DNA from: Allomuricauda sp. ARW1Y1
GTDB lineage: Bacteria > Bacteroidota > Bacteroidia > Flavobacteriales > Flavobacteriaceae
DNA length: 64,000 nucleotides
Direction of reading: 5' to 3'
NCBI RefSeq assembly: GCF_013407935.1
Contig: NZ_JACBZU010000002.1
Span: forward strand, 310,001 to 374,000
The notes beneath the pieces are model-generated. The model did no database searches. It had not been told where the DNA came from and worked only from the letters and a program-made list of their open reading frames with translations. This document shows, in pieces, positions 54,058-62,855 of this stretch. The stretch's first letter is position 1. Each line of letters opens with the position of its first letter. The position numbers and the translations under genes are program-made.

Positions 54058-55341
54058 ATGCGTAAACCCAACCGAAAACCACTCATTTTTTTGATTTTCA
54101 AAGCGTTGACCTTAGCTTTCTTGGTTACGGGCTGTTCTTCCCTAAAAAGAACTTTGAACCAACAAATGGACCACGCCTCCTTTCAGCATTCCCTGCGCGG
54201 ACTTGTGGTGGTCGATGCCAACACCGGTGAGGAAATTTATACGGTGAACGGTGATATCTACTTCACTCCTGCCAGCAATACCAAGATTGTGACCTTTTAT
54301 ACAGGGCTGCAATTATTGCCCAAAAACATCCCTTCCTTTCGATATGTGGTAGCGAACGACACCGTTTTTTTCGAGGGGTCGGGCGACCCCACTTGGCTGC
54401 ACCCCTTTTTTAAGGACAGCACAGCCATCCGTTGGCTCCAAAAACAAGGAAATCTGGCCCTGTTTACGAAAAACCATCAAGAGGATCGATATGGTCCAGG
54501 TTGGGCCTGGGAGGACTACGACACCTATTTTTCCCCGGAAAAATCGACTTTGCCGCTTTATGGGAACGTGGTCACGGTTTTCAACAACGAGGGGTTGGAG
54601 GTTTCCCCAGCTAATTTCAAAAATCATATCACCCTGAAGGACACGACGATACATCGCGAAGAGTTTCATAATCGATTTTACATATCCCCAACCGAACAGG
54701 ATACATTGGAAATCCCCTTCATGACCAGTGATACCTTAACCAAGGAACTGTTGGAATCAGCTTTGGGAAGGAAAATCACCCTGTCCGATCATTTTCCCGA
54801 AGGGAAGAAACAGGTTATTTATGGAGTGGAGACCGACTCCATTTACAAGCGAATGTTGTTTGCCAGTGATAATTTTTTGGCCGAACAATTGCTGTTGGCT
54901 GCTTCGGCTATGGTTTCCGACACGCTGAGCACCCAAAAAGCGATTGACTACATGTTGGATAACGATTTGAAAGATTTGGCGCAGCAGCCACGTTGGGTGG
55001 ATGGTTCAGGGCTTTCTCGCTACAACCTGTTTACCCCACGTTCGTTTGTTCACATCCTTCAAAAAATGCACAATCAACTTCCAGAGGAGCGCCTATTCGC
55101 TATTTTCCCCATGTGGGGACCCGATCATACGGTGGAAAAATGGGAAGACCCTACCACGGAACCATTTCTTTTTGCAAAATCTGGTTCCGTAGGAAACAAT
55201 TATAATTTAAGCGGGTACATCAAAACAAAATCCGGTAAATTGCTCATCTTCAGCTTTATGAACAATCATTTTAGGGTGCCTTCACAAGTCATCAGGGAAC
55301 AAATGTATACCACCCTAAAGCATCTCTACTTTAATTACTGA
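54058..55341 (+). CDS. dacB: D-alanyl-D-alanine carboxypeptidase/endopeptidase (PBP4, S13) lipoprotein
   Basis: 427 residues with lipoprotein signal ending LVTGC. Penicillin-binding motifs are present: SxxK as [12 protein letters not shown] near residue 80, SxN as [10 protein letters not shown] near 270, and KTG replaced by KSG in [15 protein letters not shown] near 377. It trims D-alanine from peptidoglycan stem peptides in the periplasm. Lipid anchoring is common in Bacteroidota. Its 3' end overlaps the converging NudK gene by 7 bp. Confidence 0.92.
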   Translation: MRKPNRKPLIFLIFKALTLAFLVTGCSSLKRTLNQQMDHASFQHSLRGLVVVDANTGEEIYTVNGDIYFTPASNTKIVTFYTGLQLLPKNIPSFRYVVANDTVFFEGSGDPTWLHPFFKDSTAIRWLQKQGNLALFTKNHQEDRYGPGWAWEDYDTYFSPEKSTLPLYGNVVTVFNNEGLEVSPANFKNHITLKDTTIHREEFHNRFYISPTEQDTLEIPFMTSDTLTKELLESALGRKITLSDHFPEGKKQVIYGVETDSIYKRMLFASDNFLAEQLLLAASAMVSDTLSTQKAIDYMLDNDLKDLAQQPRWVDGSGLSRYNLFTPRSFVHILQKMHNQLPEERLFAIFPMWGPDHTVEKWEDPTTEPFLFAKSGSVGNNYNLSGYIKTKSGKLLIFSFMNNHFRVPSQVIREQMYTTLKHLYFNY

Positions 55342-55922
55342 TTGTAAATGCCCTCAATTTGGGCGTATTGCAACAACATAATGGTTTTCGCATCCTTTAT
55401 TTCCCCAGATTTCATCATAGCAAGTGCTTTTTTGAAATCGAGCTCCAAGACTTCAATATTTTCCGTTTCATCATCTGCTCCGCCACCTTCGCTGATTTTC
55501 ATTTCATCTTTATAGGCACCAATAAAAAAATATAGGATTTCGGTAACGGAGCCGGGCGACATGTAGGACTCAAAGACCTTTTTGACTTTCTCGATCTTAT
55601 AGCCCGTCTCCTCCTCTACTTCCATTTTAATGGTTTCTTCGGCATTGCCCTTTTCCAATATACCAGCGCACGCTTCAATCATCATTCCATCGGCATTGCC
55701 GTTCACATAGGTAGGCATCCGAAACTGCTTGGTGAGCACCACCGTTCCTTTTTCCACGTTGTATAGTAAAATTACCGCTCCGTTGCCACGATCGTATGCC
55801 TCCCGGATTTGCTTTTCCCACACGCCATCGTCGCGCAAATATTCAAAAGTGATTTTTTCAAGGGAGTACCAGTTGTCCGAAAGCAGTTCCCGCTCTATGT
55901 TTCTAATTCTGTCGCTAGCCAA
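55335..55922 (-). CDS. nudK: Nudix hydrolase, GDP-mannose pyrophosphatase NudK type
   Basis: 195 residues, TTG start. The NudK N terminus ([16 protein letters not shown]) and the Nudix box [22 protein letters not shown] are present, cited here by its core [13 protein letters not shown]. The catalytic glutamates are kept; the Arg of the REUxEE motif is Met, and NudK-like enzymes tolerate changes there. C-terminal [20 protein letters not shown] fits. It hydrolyses GDP-mannose or ADP-ribose-like sugar nucleotides. The opposite-strand dacB stop overlaps its end. Confidence 0.88.
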   Translation of the reverse strand: MASDRIRNIERELLSDNWYSLEKITFEYLRDDGVWEKQIREAYDRGNGAVILLYNVEKGTVVLTKQFRMPTYVNGNADGMMIEACAGILEKGNAEETIKMEVEEETGYKIEKVKKVFESYMSPGSVTEILYFFIGAYKDEMKISEGGGADDETENIEVLELDFKKALAMMKSGEIKDAKTIMLLQYAQIEGIYNQ

Positions 55923-56002
55923 AATGAATAAGTTTTTCTAAATATAAAGGTTATACCGATATTTATGCTTCAATGATTCAAAAACCAACCAAACCTAATA
56001 AA

Positions 56003-57559
56003 ATGCGTAACCCTTTACTCTTATTGTTGTTTTTTGCCTTGCTGATGGGCTGTGGAAAAAAAACGGAACCTCAATTGCCCCGAATAGCCATAGCCGGACT
56101 GGGCATTGAGTCCAGCACCTTTTCACCCGCGCTCACACACGAGGAAGCCTTCCATGCCAAAATAGGGGACTCCATTTTTGGCCGCTATCCATTCATGGAT
56201 GCCGATTCCACCTTGAGGCAACAGGCCGAATGGTTTCCCACTTTAGTGGGAAAATCACTGCCCGGAGGTACGGTGACCCGAGAAGCTTATGAATCCTTGG
56301 TAAGTCAAACCCTGACCCTATTGGAACAAAAGATGCCATACGATGGGCTTTTCTTTGATATTCACGGTGCCATGAGCGTTGTTGGACTGGACGACCCAGA
56401 GGGCGACCTCATCCAACGAATTCGTGAAGTGGTCGGGACGGATGTATTGATTTCCACCTCCATGGATTTGCATGGAAATGTGTCCAAACGCTTGGCACAG
56501 CATACCGATTTAATCACCTGTTATCGGATGGCCCCACACGAGGACGCCATCGAATCCAAGAAACGTGCTGTGGAAAATTTGGTGTCCCGACTGGAAAATG
56601 GAAAAGGCAAACCCAAATACAAGGCGTGGGTACCAGTTCCTATTTTATTGCCTGGCGAAAAAACAAGTACCCGAGTGGAACCCGGAAAAAGCCTGTATGC
56701 CCAAGTGCCGGAAGTGGAACAAAAAGAAGGTGTTATAGATGCTGCCATTTGGATTGGCTACGCATGGGCGGATGAACCGCGAAACCATGCTGTAGTGATG
56801 GTAACTGGAGACGACAAGGAGCAAGTAACCCAAGGAGCGGAAAAACTGGCCAATAGTTTTTGGGATGTCCGCGAGGAGTTCGAATTCGTTGCTCCTACAA
56901 AGCCCTACGAAGAGGCGTTGGAGCAGGCCTTGGCCAGCAGCAAAAAACCGTTTATCCTAAGCGATATGGGTGACAACCCCACCGCAGGCGGTGCCGGTGA
57001 TGTCACTTGGACCTTGACGGAACTCTTAAAACGGGAGGAATTCCACACCTCCGAAGGTAAGTCATTGATTTACGCCTCCATTCCTGGACCAAAACTTGTG
57101 GAAGAGGCCCTTAAAGTGGGTGTCGGTGGAAAAGTAAGTGCACCGGTCGGTGCCGAAATCGATGACCGATATGCCCCACCGCTGTTATTAACTGGTGAAG
57201 TAACGGCTATTCGCCAGGGAGATGTGCATGCTGAAACCGAGGTGGTAGTAAAAGTGGACAATGCCCATATTATCGTCACAAAAAAAAGGAAACCCTATCA
57301 TAGAAAGTCTGACTTTACCAACTTGGGACTGCATCCAAGTGAAACCGACATCGTCGTGGTCAAAATCGGGTATTTGGTGCCCGAACTTTATGATATGAGA
57401 GGCGATTGGGTTATGGCCCTAACCCCGGGAGGCGTGGACCAAGACCTTCAACGGTTGGGTCACAAAAGAATCATTAGGCCCATGTTTCCTTATGATGAGG
57501 ATATGGAACGGCCAGATTTATCGGCTCGTTTGATAGAGGCTTCCGACGAGTTGGATTAA
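56003..57559 (+). CDS. M81 family metallopeptidase (MlrC-like) lipoprotein
   Basis: 518 residues from the ATG at 56003, which gives a compact lipoprotein signal ending LLMGCG; an ATG at 55973 adds ten residues. Metal-site regions: GIESSTFSPALTHEEAF, DGLFFDIHGAMSV, STSMDLHGNVS and YRMAPHEDA (histidines and aspartates), then the C-terminal half with DMGDNPTAGGAGDVTW. M81 includes microcystin-degrading MlrC and many uncharacterised hydrolases of cyclic or modified peptides. Its stop interlocks with the converging DUF2461 gene. Confidence 0.92.
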   Translation: MRNPLLLLLFFALLMGCGKKTEPQLPRIAIAGLGIESSTFSPALTHEEAFHAKIGDSIFGRYPFMDADSTLRQQAEWFPTLVGKSLPGGTVTREAYESLVSQTLTLLEQKMPYDGLFFDIHGAMSVVGLDDPEGDLIQRIREVVGTDVLISTSMDLHGNVSKRLAQHTDLITCYRMAPHEDAIESKKRAVENLVSRLENGKGKPKYKAWVPVPILLPGEKTSTRVEPGKSLYAQVPEVEQKEGVIDAAIWIGYAWADEPRNHAVVMVTGDDKEQVTQGAEKLANSFWDVREEFEFVAPTKPYEEALEQALASSKKPFILSDMGDNPTAGGAGDVTWTLTELLKREEFHTSEGKSLIYASIPGPKLVEEALKVGVGGKVSAPVGAEIDDRYAPPLLLTGEVTAIRQGDVHAETEVVVKVDNAHIIVTKKRKPYHRKSDFTNLGLHPSETDIVVVKIGYLVPELYDMRGDWVMALTPGGVDQDLQRLGHKRIIRPMFPYDEDMERPDLSARLIEASDELD

Positions 57560-58209
57560 ACGGTAACCGCTTGGTTCAAATATTGACGGAACGGAAGCAT
57601 TTCTTTGTAAACAGCTATGATTCTTTCCTTAAAATCAGGGCTCAGCACCTGGGCCTTGGATAGTTTGTACTCCACGGCGAAGGTTTTGTTGCGCAACAAT
57701 TCAATATGGGGGTGATCGTTGGAAAAACCTTTTGGTGATGACACCAGTTTTTCATCTTCGTACAGTCCACCGAACATTTTTTGGAAGGAAGGTTTGTCCA
57801 AAATCTTTTGCAATTCCTCGCCATTGTAATCGATGGCATCACGGATACTCCGAAGGGTTTTGGAATCGGGGCGCCAACGACCGCCAGCCAACAAACACTG
57901 TTTCAGGCCGATTTCGATATAAAAGTCGGCAGAATTGGGCGCTTTGTCCAGTCCAGCCCCAAAATGGTCTTTGTATATCGGCTTGTTCGGGTGGAACATC
58001 AAATTATTGTTGATTCTGTTGATGCCTTTTTTGCCGGGAGTTGGGTAGTAGTCATCATGGAGCTGCCCCATGGTCATGTCCAGATCATCCAACCAAGTAA
58101 TGAAATCATTCCGGAGGAATTTATACCATTTTCGGTTGGCATCCATCCATTCCTTGTTATTGTTTTGTTGCAGTTCTTCCAGAAAATGGAACAGGTCGTT
58201 AAAATCCAT
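57556..58209 (-). CDS. DUF2461 domain protein (TIGR02453)
   Basis: 217 residues from the ATG at 58209. The family signature is at the N terminus: FHFLEELQQNNNKEWMDANR, then GKKGINRINNNLMFHPNKP, GLDKAPNSADFYIEIG and LAGGRWRPDSKTLRSIRDAI. It is soluble and helical. Function unknown in the whole family. The next 1.2 kb upstream holds no gene. Confidence 0.93.
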   Translation of the reverse strand: MDFNDLFHFLEELQQNNNKEWMDANRKWYKFLRNDFITWLDDLDMTMGQLHDDYYPTPGKKGINRINNNLMFHPNKPIYKDHFGAGLDKAPNSADFYIEIGLKQCLLAGGRWRPDSKTLRSIRDAIDYNGEELQKILDKPSFQKMFGGLYEDEKLVSSPKGFSNDHPHIELLRNKTFAVEYKLSKAQVLSPDFKERIIAVYKEMLPFRQYLNQAVTV

Positions 58210-58385
58210 ATGCACAAAAGAAGTGATTTTTTTGGGATTTGTAACAATGGATGTTGGATTGACGGATGATTGGATTTTGTATGGTTATGTGGTTTTAAGG
58301 TTTAGAGTTTGGTGTTTTGGGTTTTGGACGTTTGGTGTTCACTGCCCACTGCAAACTGCCTACCAATAATGGTCCATTTTCTATC

Positions 58386-58426
58386 GTCATTTCGACATGA
58401 GGAACAAAGTGACGATGGAGAAATCC
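58386..58426. repeat. Dispersed 41-bp palindrome-like repeat, copy 1
   Basis: GTCATTTCGACATGAGGAAC followed by AAAGTGACGATGGAGAAATC. Nearly the same sequence occurs at 60987-61027. Arms GTCATTTC and GA-rich end pair loosely. I recall this type of sequence as common between genes in Flavobacteriia. Confidence 0.75.
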
Positions 58427-58680
58427 AGTGGAAAAACTCAAACTCAAATTTAAGTTTCAAGTTCAAAGTTTGAGGTTTAAGGTTGAACTTCTAAGGGTTA
58501 ATTCAAATGACAAAGAACCCTATTCGTGCTAATTCGTGAAATTAGTGTCAACTACCTACAAACCCGCAATGCGAAACACGCAACTCCCAATTTCGGTCTT
58601 CGGACTTCCAACTGCCCAACACATCAAGTCTATTTTCCTTCATCTTTTCCCTCCTGATTCTTGGCTCTTGGTTCTTAACA

Positions 58681-58786
58681 CCCCACTGAACAAGGTTCTC
58701 GATACATTTTTTGCCTCTTTTTTTCAAAAACCGCCAAAAAACACTCGAACTGACAAACTTTTTACAAAACCTTCAATTTCAACTGG
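58681..58786. repeat. About 105-bp dispersed block, copy 1
   Basis: Begins CCCCACTGAACAAGGTTCTC, continues with CATTTTTTG, CAAAAACCGCC and AACACTCGAACTGACA, and ends with CAATTTCAACTG. Copies 2 and 3 are at 59068 and 61122. TTTTTTG and CAAAAA parts can pair as a hairpin. Confidence 0.85.
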
Positions 58787-58920
58787 CCACTAACTCGCAA
58801 CTTCCGACTCCGGACTCCCGACTTCGGACTTCCGGTAGCCCACCAAACCAAGTCTATTTTCTATGGTCTTTTCTCCCCTTATTCTTGATTCTTGGCTCTT
58901 GGTTCCAGTAAAGATTTCTC

Positions 58921-58968
58921 GACTGCCCCCTCGACTGCGCTCGGGGTGACAGCTCGAAATGACATCCT
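58921..58968. repeat. Insertion of the CTCGACTGCGCTCG-type palindrome
   Basis: Contains CTCGACTGCGCTCGGGGTGA and AGCTCGAAATGACA, the same motif family as the core of the long palindrome at 9507-9648. It interrupts the heptad-block order in the island. Confidence 0.6.
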
Positions 58969-59067
58969 AACTCGAAACACGCAACCCTAAACTTCGGACT
59001 TCCAACAGCCCACCAAACCAAGTCTATTTTCAATCGTCTTTTCTCTCCTTATTCTTGATTCTTGGCT

Positions 59068-59173
59068 CCCCACTGAAATAGGTTCTCGATACATTTTTTG
59101 TCTCTTTTTTACAAAAACCGCCAAAAAACACTCGAACTGACAAACCCTCTTACAAAACCAACAATTTCAACTG
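59068..59173. repeat. About 105-bp dispersed block, copy 2
   Basis: Same order of parts as the copy at 58681, with a few base changes. It is followed at 59170 by tandem ACTGCAA heptads (ACTG at 59170, 59177, 59184, 59191). Confidence 0.85.
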
Positions 59174-59285
59174 CAAACTGCAAACTGCAAACTGACTTTC
59201 GACTTCCGACTTCCCACTCCCGACTTCCGACTTCCGACTTCTCAAATCTAACATCTTAAGTCTAAAATTTAAGACCTCCAAAAAA

Positions 59286-59348
59286 ATCCGTCAGATCAAA
59301 CAGGGCATCCGTCAGATCGTAGCCTGCATCCGTCAGATCGTAGCCTTG
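59286..59348. repeat. Three 21-bp tandem repeats upstream of the BspA-like gene
   Basis: Units begin ATCCGTCAGATC at 59286, 59307 and 59328. Units 2 and 3 continue with GTAGCCT; unit 1 differs in its second half. The period of 21 is three times 7. The array lies 57 bp before the start of the lipoprotein gene and could be an upstream binding region, which is inference. Confidence 0.85.
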
Positions 59349-59404
59349 GCGTGAGCTTATACAATGTAATTTGGCCGCCTATTAAATTTTTAAACAGTTT
59401 TACA

Positions 59405-60835
59405 ATGAAAAGAATTTCAAAAATTTCAGTCTTAATGCTCGCGACATTTGCGTTGATATATACGACATCATGTAGCAAAGATGACGAGCCGACCCCTTCA
59501 CCACTAAACAACGAAAATCCTATTGAAAATCCAGACAATACGGATAGTGGCAATTCCAATCAACCCCCTACAGCCAATGCGCAAAAGTTTGAGGTGGCCG
59601 AAGATGCGGTCGCAGGCGACGTAATTGGTGTAGTAGAAGCCGAAGATCTTGAGGGAAATCCCCTTACCTACAGCTTGGTAGAAGATGCCAGCGAACTTTT
59701 CCTAGTCGCAGAAAATGGTGAGATTACCTTGGCCGAAGGCAAAAGTCTAGATTTTGAGACCACTGTTGGTTATAGTCTCACACTCCATGTAAGCGACGGT
59801 ATCAACGAGCCTGTTGAATTTACGGTTAATATTAAGGTGGAGAATGTGATAGAGAACCTCTTTGAGGATCCTGAATCATTTATTCTAAAGTTTGAGGTTA
59901 CTGCTGGGCAAGCTTTGACTATTGGAACTAATTCTGAGTTTGAATACGACTACACCATAGATTGGGGCGATGGTTCTGATGAAGAAACCCTTACTCTCCA
60001 AAATCCAACGCACGAATATCTTAATGAAGATATTTATTTGGTCGCTATCAAGGGTAACTTTCCGGCATTAAAGATGTATCAAGATGCTCAAGATGGCCTA
60101 CAAGCCAGCAGGGATGCCTTGGTTGATGTGGTACAGTGGGGTGCACAAAAATGGCAGTCTATGCAAAATGCTTTTAAAAACTGTCAGAATATAGTTGAGT
60201 TTAGCGCCACAGATCAACCAGATTGGTCAGAGACTACAAATATGAGTTCCATGTTCTTAGGTGCAGTAAATTTTAATGGAGCAATTGGCAATTGGGTTAC
60301 CAGCAATGTTACTGATATGTCTTCTATGTTTCTTGGAGCTACTAGTTTCAATCAAGATATCGGAAATTGGGCAACAAATAGTGTAACTTCTATGGTTTAC
60401 ATGTTTGGACAAACAGAGGTGTTTAATCAAGATTTAAGCAAATGGGTCACAAGTAAGGTTACCGATATGGGAAGCATGTTTGAGGAAGCAAAAGCTTTCA
60501 ATCAAGATATTAGTGGTTGGGATGTAAGCAATGTCACTGATATGAGTTATATGTTTGACAAAGCGGCTGCTTTTGACCAAAATTTAGGTGCGTGGGAAAT
60601 AGCCAGTGTCACTCAAATGGAAAATATGTTGGATAACACCAACTTAAGTACAGAAAATGTAAATGCCACATTAGTTGGATGGGAAGAGTTTGTTAGCAAT
60701 AACGATGGTCCTAAAGATATTATGTTAGGAATGGCATCCCTTGAAGCGTGTGGCGAAGGTTACCTTTCAAAAGTTGTTTTGGAGAATTTTAATGGATGGG
60801 TCATTAATGTTGGATCATCGATTGAATGTCCTTAA
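59405..60835 (+). CDS. BspA-family (DUF285) surface lipoprotein with cadherin-like domain
   Basis: 476 residues from the ATG at 59405, giving a lipoprotein signal ending YTTSC. A Pro/Asn-rich linker leads to a cadherin-like domain (about 50-135; ANAQKFEVAEDAVAGDVIGV; LSLTLHVSDGINEP-like end) and a PKD-like segment (TIDWGDGSDEETL). Residues about 270-430 are DUF285 repeats of about 25 residues (NVTDMSSMFLGATSFNQDIG; VSNVTDMSYMFDKAAAFDQN). BspA proteins mediate surface adhesion. The gene is an island between two repeat-rich gaps, with an own terminator, which suggests recent arrival or variability. Confidence 0.88.
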   Translation: MKRISKISVLMLATFALIYTTSCSKDDEPTPSPLNNENPIENPDNTDSGNSNQPPTANAQKFEVAEDAVAGDVIGVVEAEDLEGNPLTYSLVEDASELFLVAENGEITLAEGKSLDFETTVGYSLTLHVSDGINEPVEFTVNIKVENVIENLFEDPESFILKFEVTAGQALTIGTNSEFEYDYTIDWGDGSDEETLTLQNPTHEYLNEDIYLVAIKGNFPALKMYQDAQDGLQASRDALVDVVQWGAQKWQSMQNAFKNCQNIVEFSATDQPDWSETTNMSSMFLGAVNFNGAIGNWVTSNVTDMSSMFLGATSFNQDIGNWATNSVTSMVYMFGQTEVFNQDLSKWVTSKVTDMGSMFEEAKAFNQDISGWDVSNVTDMSYMFDKAAAFDQNLGAWEIASVTQMENMLDNTNLSTENVNATLVGWEEFVSNNDGPKDIMLGMASLEACGEGYLSKVVLENFNGWVINVGSSIECP

Positions 60836-60884
60836 AACCTATCTAATAACGATTTTGTCCATTTCTGATTAAGGACATAAAGAG

Positions 60885-60917
60885 CCACCGGTGACTTTCG
60901 GGTTTCCGGTGGTTTTT
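60885..60917 (+). terminator. Intrinsic terminator after the BspA-like gene
   Basis: Stem CCACCGG (60885-60891) with CCGGTGG (60906-60912), then TTTTT. Confidence 0.82.
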
Positions 60918-60954
60918 GCATTCTATACCTGATGCGGAATCCATTTTTAATGGG

Positions 60955-60975
60955 ATGCTGAAACCAGTTCAGCAT
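60955..60975. repeat. ATGCTGAA/TTCAGCAT inverted repeat, copy 1
   Basis: ATGCTGAAACCAGTTCAGCA and one further base; arms of eight pair perfectly. A near copy lies at 63540-63560, before the PadR gene. Confidence 0.75.
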
Positions 60976-60986
60976 GACGGTAAGAG

Positions 60987-61027
60987 GTCATTTCGACATG
61001 AGGAACGTAGTGACGATGGAGAAATCT
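60987..61027. repeat. Dispersed 41-bp repeat, copy 2
   Basis: Same sequence as 58386-58426 except for a few bases (AACGTAGTGACG instead of AACAAAGTGACG). Confidence 0.75.
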
Positions 61028-61038
61028 GTTTGAAAACC

Positions 61039-61118
61039 CAAGTTCAAGCATCAAGTTCATAAAAACTGCCCTCTTGGGTCTTGCATCTTGATTCCTGTTT
61101 CTTGGCTCCTATTTCTTG
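61039..61118. repeat. Inverted heptad element (second empty copy)
   Basis: The left arm has CAAG at 61039, 61045 and 61052. The right arm has CTTG (CCTG once) at 61073, 61080, 61087, 61094, 61101 and 61115, each in 7-bp phase with one unit altered. The arms are of opposite sense, as in the elements at 1825 and 3088. Confidence 0.65.
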
Positions 61119-61121
61119 ATA

Positions 61122-61215
61122 CTCCACTGAACAAGGTTCTCGATACATTTTTTGCCTCTTTTTTTGCAAAAATCGCCAAAAAACACTCGAACTGACAACC
61201 CTTCTTACAAAATCT
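61122..61215. repeat. About 105-bp dispersed block, copy 3
   Basis: Same order of parts as the copies at 58681 and 59068 (GGTTCTCGATACATTTTTTG; ACACTCGAACTGACA). Here the hairpin loop has TTTTTTTGCAAAAA. Confidence 0.85.
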
Positions 61216-61261
61216 TCAACTGCCTACTGCAAACTGAATCCTGTCTCCTGTCTCCTGAAGA

Positions 61262-62062
61262 TTAAAACCGATTGTCACCATCGAGCAAATCACCCAATCC
61301 ACCTAAGATGCTGCCTTCGCCTTTGTCTTTTCCACCGCCTCTAGGCGCAGCGGCCCAAACACGGCTGGCCAATCTACTAAATGGCAAAGACTGGACATAA
61401 ACGGTTCCGGGTCCACGAAGGGTCGCAAAAAAGAGCCCCTCACCACCAAATACGGTATTTCGGATGCCGCCCACAAATTCAATGTCGTAGTCCACGGTCT
61501 GGGAAAAACCAACAATACAGCCCGTATCCACACGCAAGGTCTCCCCTGCTGCCAAGGTCTTTTTTGCCATAGTACCGCCGGCGTGTACAAACGCCATTCC
61601 ATCACCTTCCAGTTTCTGCATAATAAAGCCTTCGCCACCAAAGAAACCACGTCCCAAACGTTTGGAGAACTCAATCCCTACCGAAACGCCCTTGGCGGCG
61701 CAGAGGAAGGCATCTTTTTGGCAAATGAACTTCCCGCCTTTTTCGGATAGGTCGATGGGAACTATTTTGCCGGGATAAGGCGAGGCAAAACTCACCTTCT
61801 TTTTCCCCTGACCGATATTGAGGAAAGCCGTCATAAACAGACTTTCGCCGGTAAGCAAGCGTTTCCCCGCGGAAAAGAGTTTGCCCAAAACCCCGGTATC
61901 TTGATTGGATCCATCGCCAAAAATGGTATCCATTTTAATGTCTTGGTCCATCATCATAAAACTGCCCGCTTCGGCCACAACAGCTTCTTGGGGATCTAAT
62001 TCTATTTCCACATATTGCATTTCTTCGCCGTAAATGTGGTAATCAATTTCGTGTGCGTTCAT
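61262..62062 (-). CDS. AIM24/TIGR00266 family protein
   Basis: 266 residues, no signal. Typical segments: [80 protein letters not shown]-like core [33 protein letters not shown] and [17 protein letters not shown]; then a short Gly-rich tail. The fold is a double-barrel beta trimer related to tryptophan-RNA-binding protein. Function unknown; in yeast the relative affects mitochondrial inner-membrane complexes. Confidence 0.92.
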   Translation of the reverse strand: MNAHEIDYHIYGEEMQYVEIELDPQEAVVAEAGSFMMMDQDIKMDTIFGDGSNQDTGVLGKLFSAGKRLLTGESLFMTAFLNIGQGKKKVSFASPYPGKIVPIDLSEKGGKFICQKDAFLCAAKGVSVGIEFSKRLGRGFFGGEGFIMQKLEGDGMAFVHAGGTMAKKTLAAGETLRVDTGCIVGFSQTVDYDIEFVGGIRNTVFGGEGLFFATLRGPGTVYVQSLPFSRLASRVWAAAPRGGGKDKGEGSILGGLGDLLDGDNRF

Positions 62063-62080
62063 TTTTTGATCGTTTTTTTA

Positions 62081-62122
62081 TACTCAGCTTGACTGAGTAT
62101 CTCTCAGTTTGACCGGGTATCT
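62081..62122. repeat. Two 20-bp tandem repeats with a perfect inverted repeat, upstream of the AIM24-like gene
   Basis: Units start CTCAG at 62083 and 62103 and match at 17 of 20 positions. TACTCAG and CTGAGTA (62081-62099) form a perfect 7-bp inverted repeat. The place, 20-60 bp before the minus-strand start, fits an operator; this is inference. Confidence 0.6.
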
Positions 62123-62230
62123 TGTTGTTCTGTTTATTTGTTGATTTGTTAGTGATTTTGTTACATTCTATAAAATATCCTTTCACCATTAATGAAAATT
62201 TGGTCTTTAAGCATTCACCCTTTACCCCTG

Positions 62231-62686
62231 CTACGCCTTCACCTTCACCGTCCACTCAAAATGAAAAGTAGACACGGCTACCCCATCTTGGTTGACCCCT
62301 ACGGCTTTCATCCAGCAGGTTTGCCCCTCTCCCGTTTCAACGGTCTTTTTAATGGCATCGGCAATCAGTTCACCATCCTCGCATGTAAAATTGATGCGTC
62401 CCGTAGCTTTTTTGGTAAAAGTGGCTTTGTTGTTCGCTACGAGCATGGAAACTTTTTTGCCGCTCTTCTGGATTTCGTTCATCACCAATGCGCCTGTACT
62501 CAGCTCGGCAGCCATGCCTTGAACGGCCCAAAACATGGATTTAAACGGATTTTGATTGATCCATTTATGCTTTACCGTAGTTGTAGCCTTTTTTTCGTCA
62601 ATATATTTTAGACGCACTCCGCACCACCATGCCGAGGGGAGCTTCATAAATGTGAACATATTGATTTTACTGGGTGTCAGTGCCAT
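62231..62686 (-). CDS. DUF4442 hotdog-fold protein (thioesterase-like)
   Basis: 151 residues without signal. DUF4442 segments: PSAWWCGVRLKYIDEKKATT, WINQNPFKSMFWAVQGMAAE, and the long strand region VSMLVANNKATFTKKATGRI. The family has the PaaI-like hotdog fold and probably hydrolyses acyl-CoA thioesters; substrate unknown. It precedes the AIM24-like gene on the same strand by 168 bp. Confidence 0.9.
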   Translation of the reverse strand: MALTPSKINMFTFMKLPSAWWCGVRLKYIDEKKATTTVKHKWINQNPFKSMFWAVQGMAAELSTGALVMNEIQKSGKKVSMLVANNKATFTKKATGRINFTCEDGELIADAIKKTVETGEGQTCWMKAVGVNQDGVAVSTFHFEWTVKVKA

Positions 62687-62768
62687 ATCCTTGATTTATG
62701 TCAGCCTAAAAATAGGTAAAAAGAAATTATCTATTATTGTTAATTATATGTTAAATTATAGTACTTTG

Positions 62769-62802
62769 TTTTGCATAGTACCATCTTTTGGATATATATT
62801 TG
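62769..62802 (+). promoter_or_regulatory. Bacteroidota-type promoter for the DUF4870-PadR-PspC cluster
   Basis: -33 box TTTTG (62769-62773), 21-bp spacer, -7 box TATATTTG (62795-62802), matching TTTG / TAnnTTTG. It lies 54 bp before the ATG at 62856. It is the best promoter match in the window. Confidence 0.65.
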
Positions 62803-62855
62803 CATCGTAAGCTAATAGGTTAACCCCTTTACAATCAAAAAACATCAATCAAAAA

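Larger units (their letters stand above)
58216..59404. other. Gene-free island of 7-bp-periodic repeats and longer repeated blocks
   Basis: No convincing gene. It holds many short arrays with strict 7-bp phase (for example GTTT at 58300, 58307, 58314, 58321; ACTGC at 58341, 58348, 58355; GTT at 58454 to 58482; ACT at 58793 to 58828; ACT at 59195 to 59237; TCT at 59240 to 59261), three copies of a roughly 55-bp block (starting near 58626, 58850, 59020), two copies of a 105-bp block, and 21-bp tandem repeats. The open frames here translate the repeats and resemble no protein. Confidence 0.85.
60918..61261. other. Second gene-free repeat island
   Basis: No gene seen. It holds an ATGCTGAA/TTCAGCAT inverted repeat, a second copy of the 41-bp GTCATTTCGACATGAGG repeat, an inverted heptad element and the third copy of the 105-bp block, followed by a heptad tail with CTGTCTC units. 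Confidence 0.85.

Noticed and set aside
58536-58911. Open reading frames of 60-90 codons in the repeat island
   Set aside because: They translate the repeated blocks, are rich in Ser, Thr and Pro from the heptads, and occur in overlapping frames; no family resemblance.
58216-61261. Insertion-sequence remnant
   Set aside because: No transposase fragment and no matched terminal inverted repeats with target duplication were seen; only short repeats.
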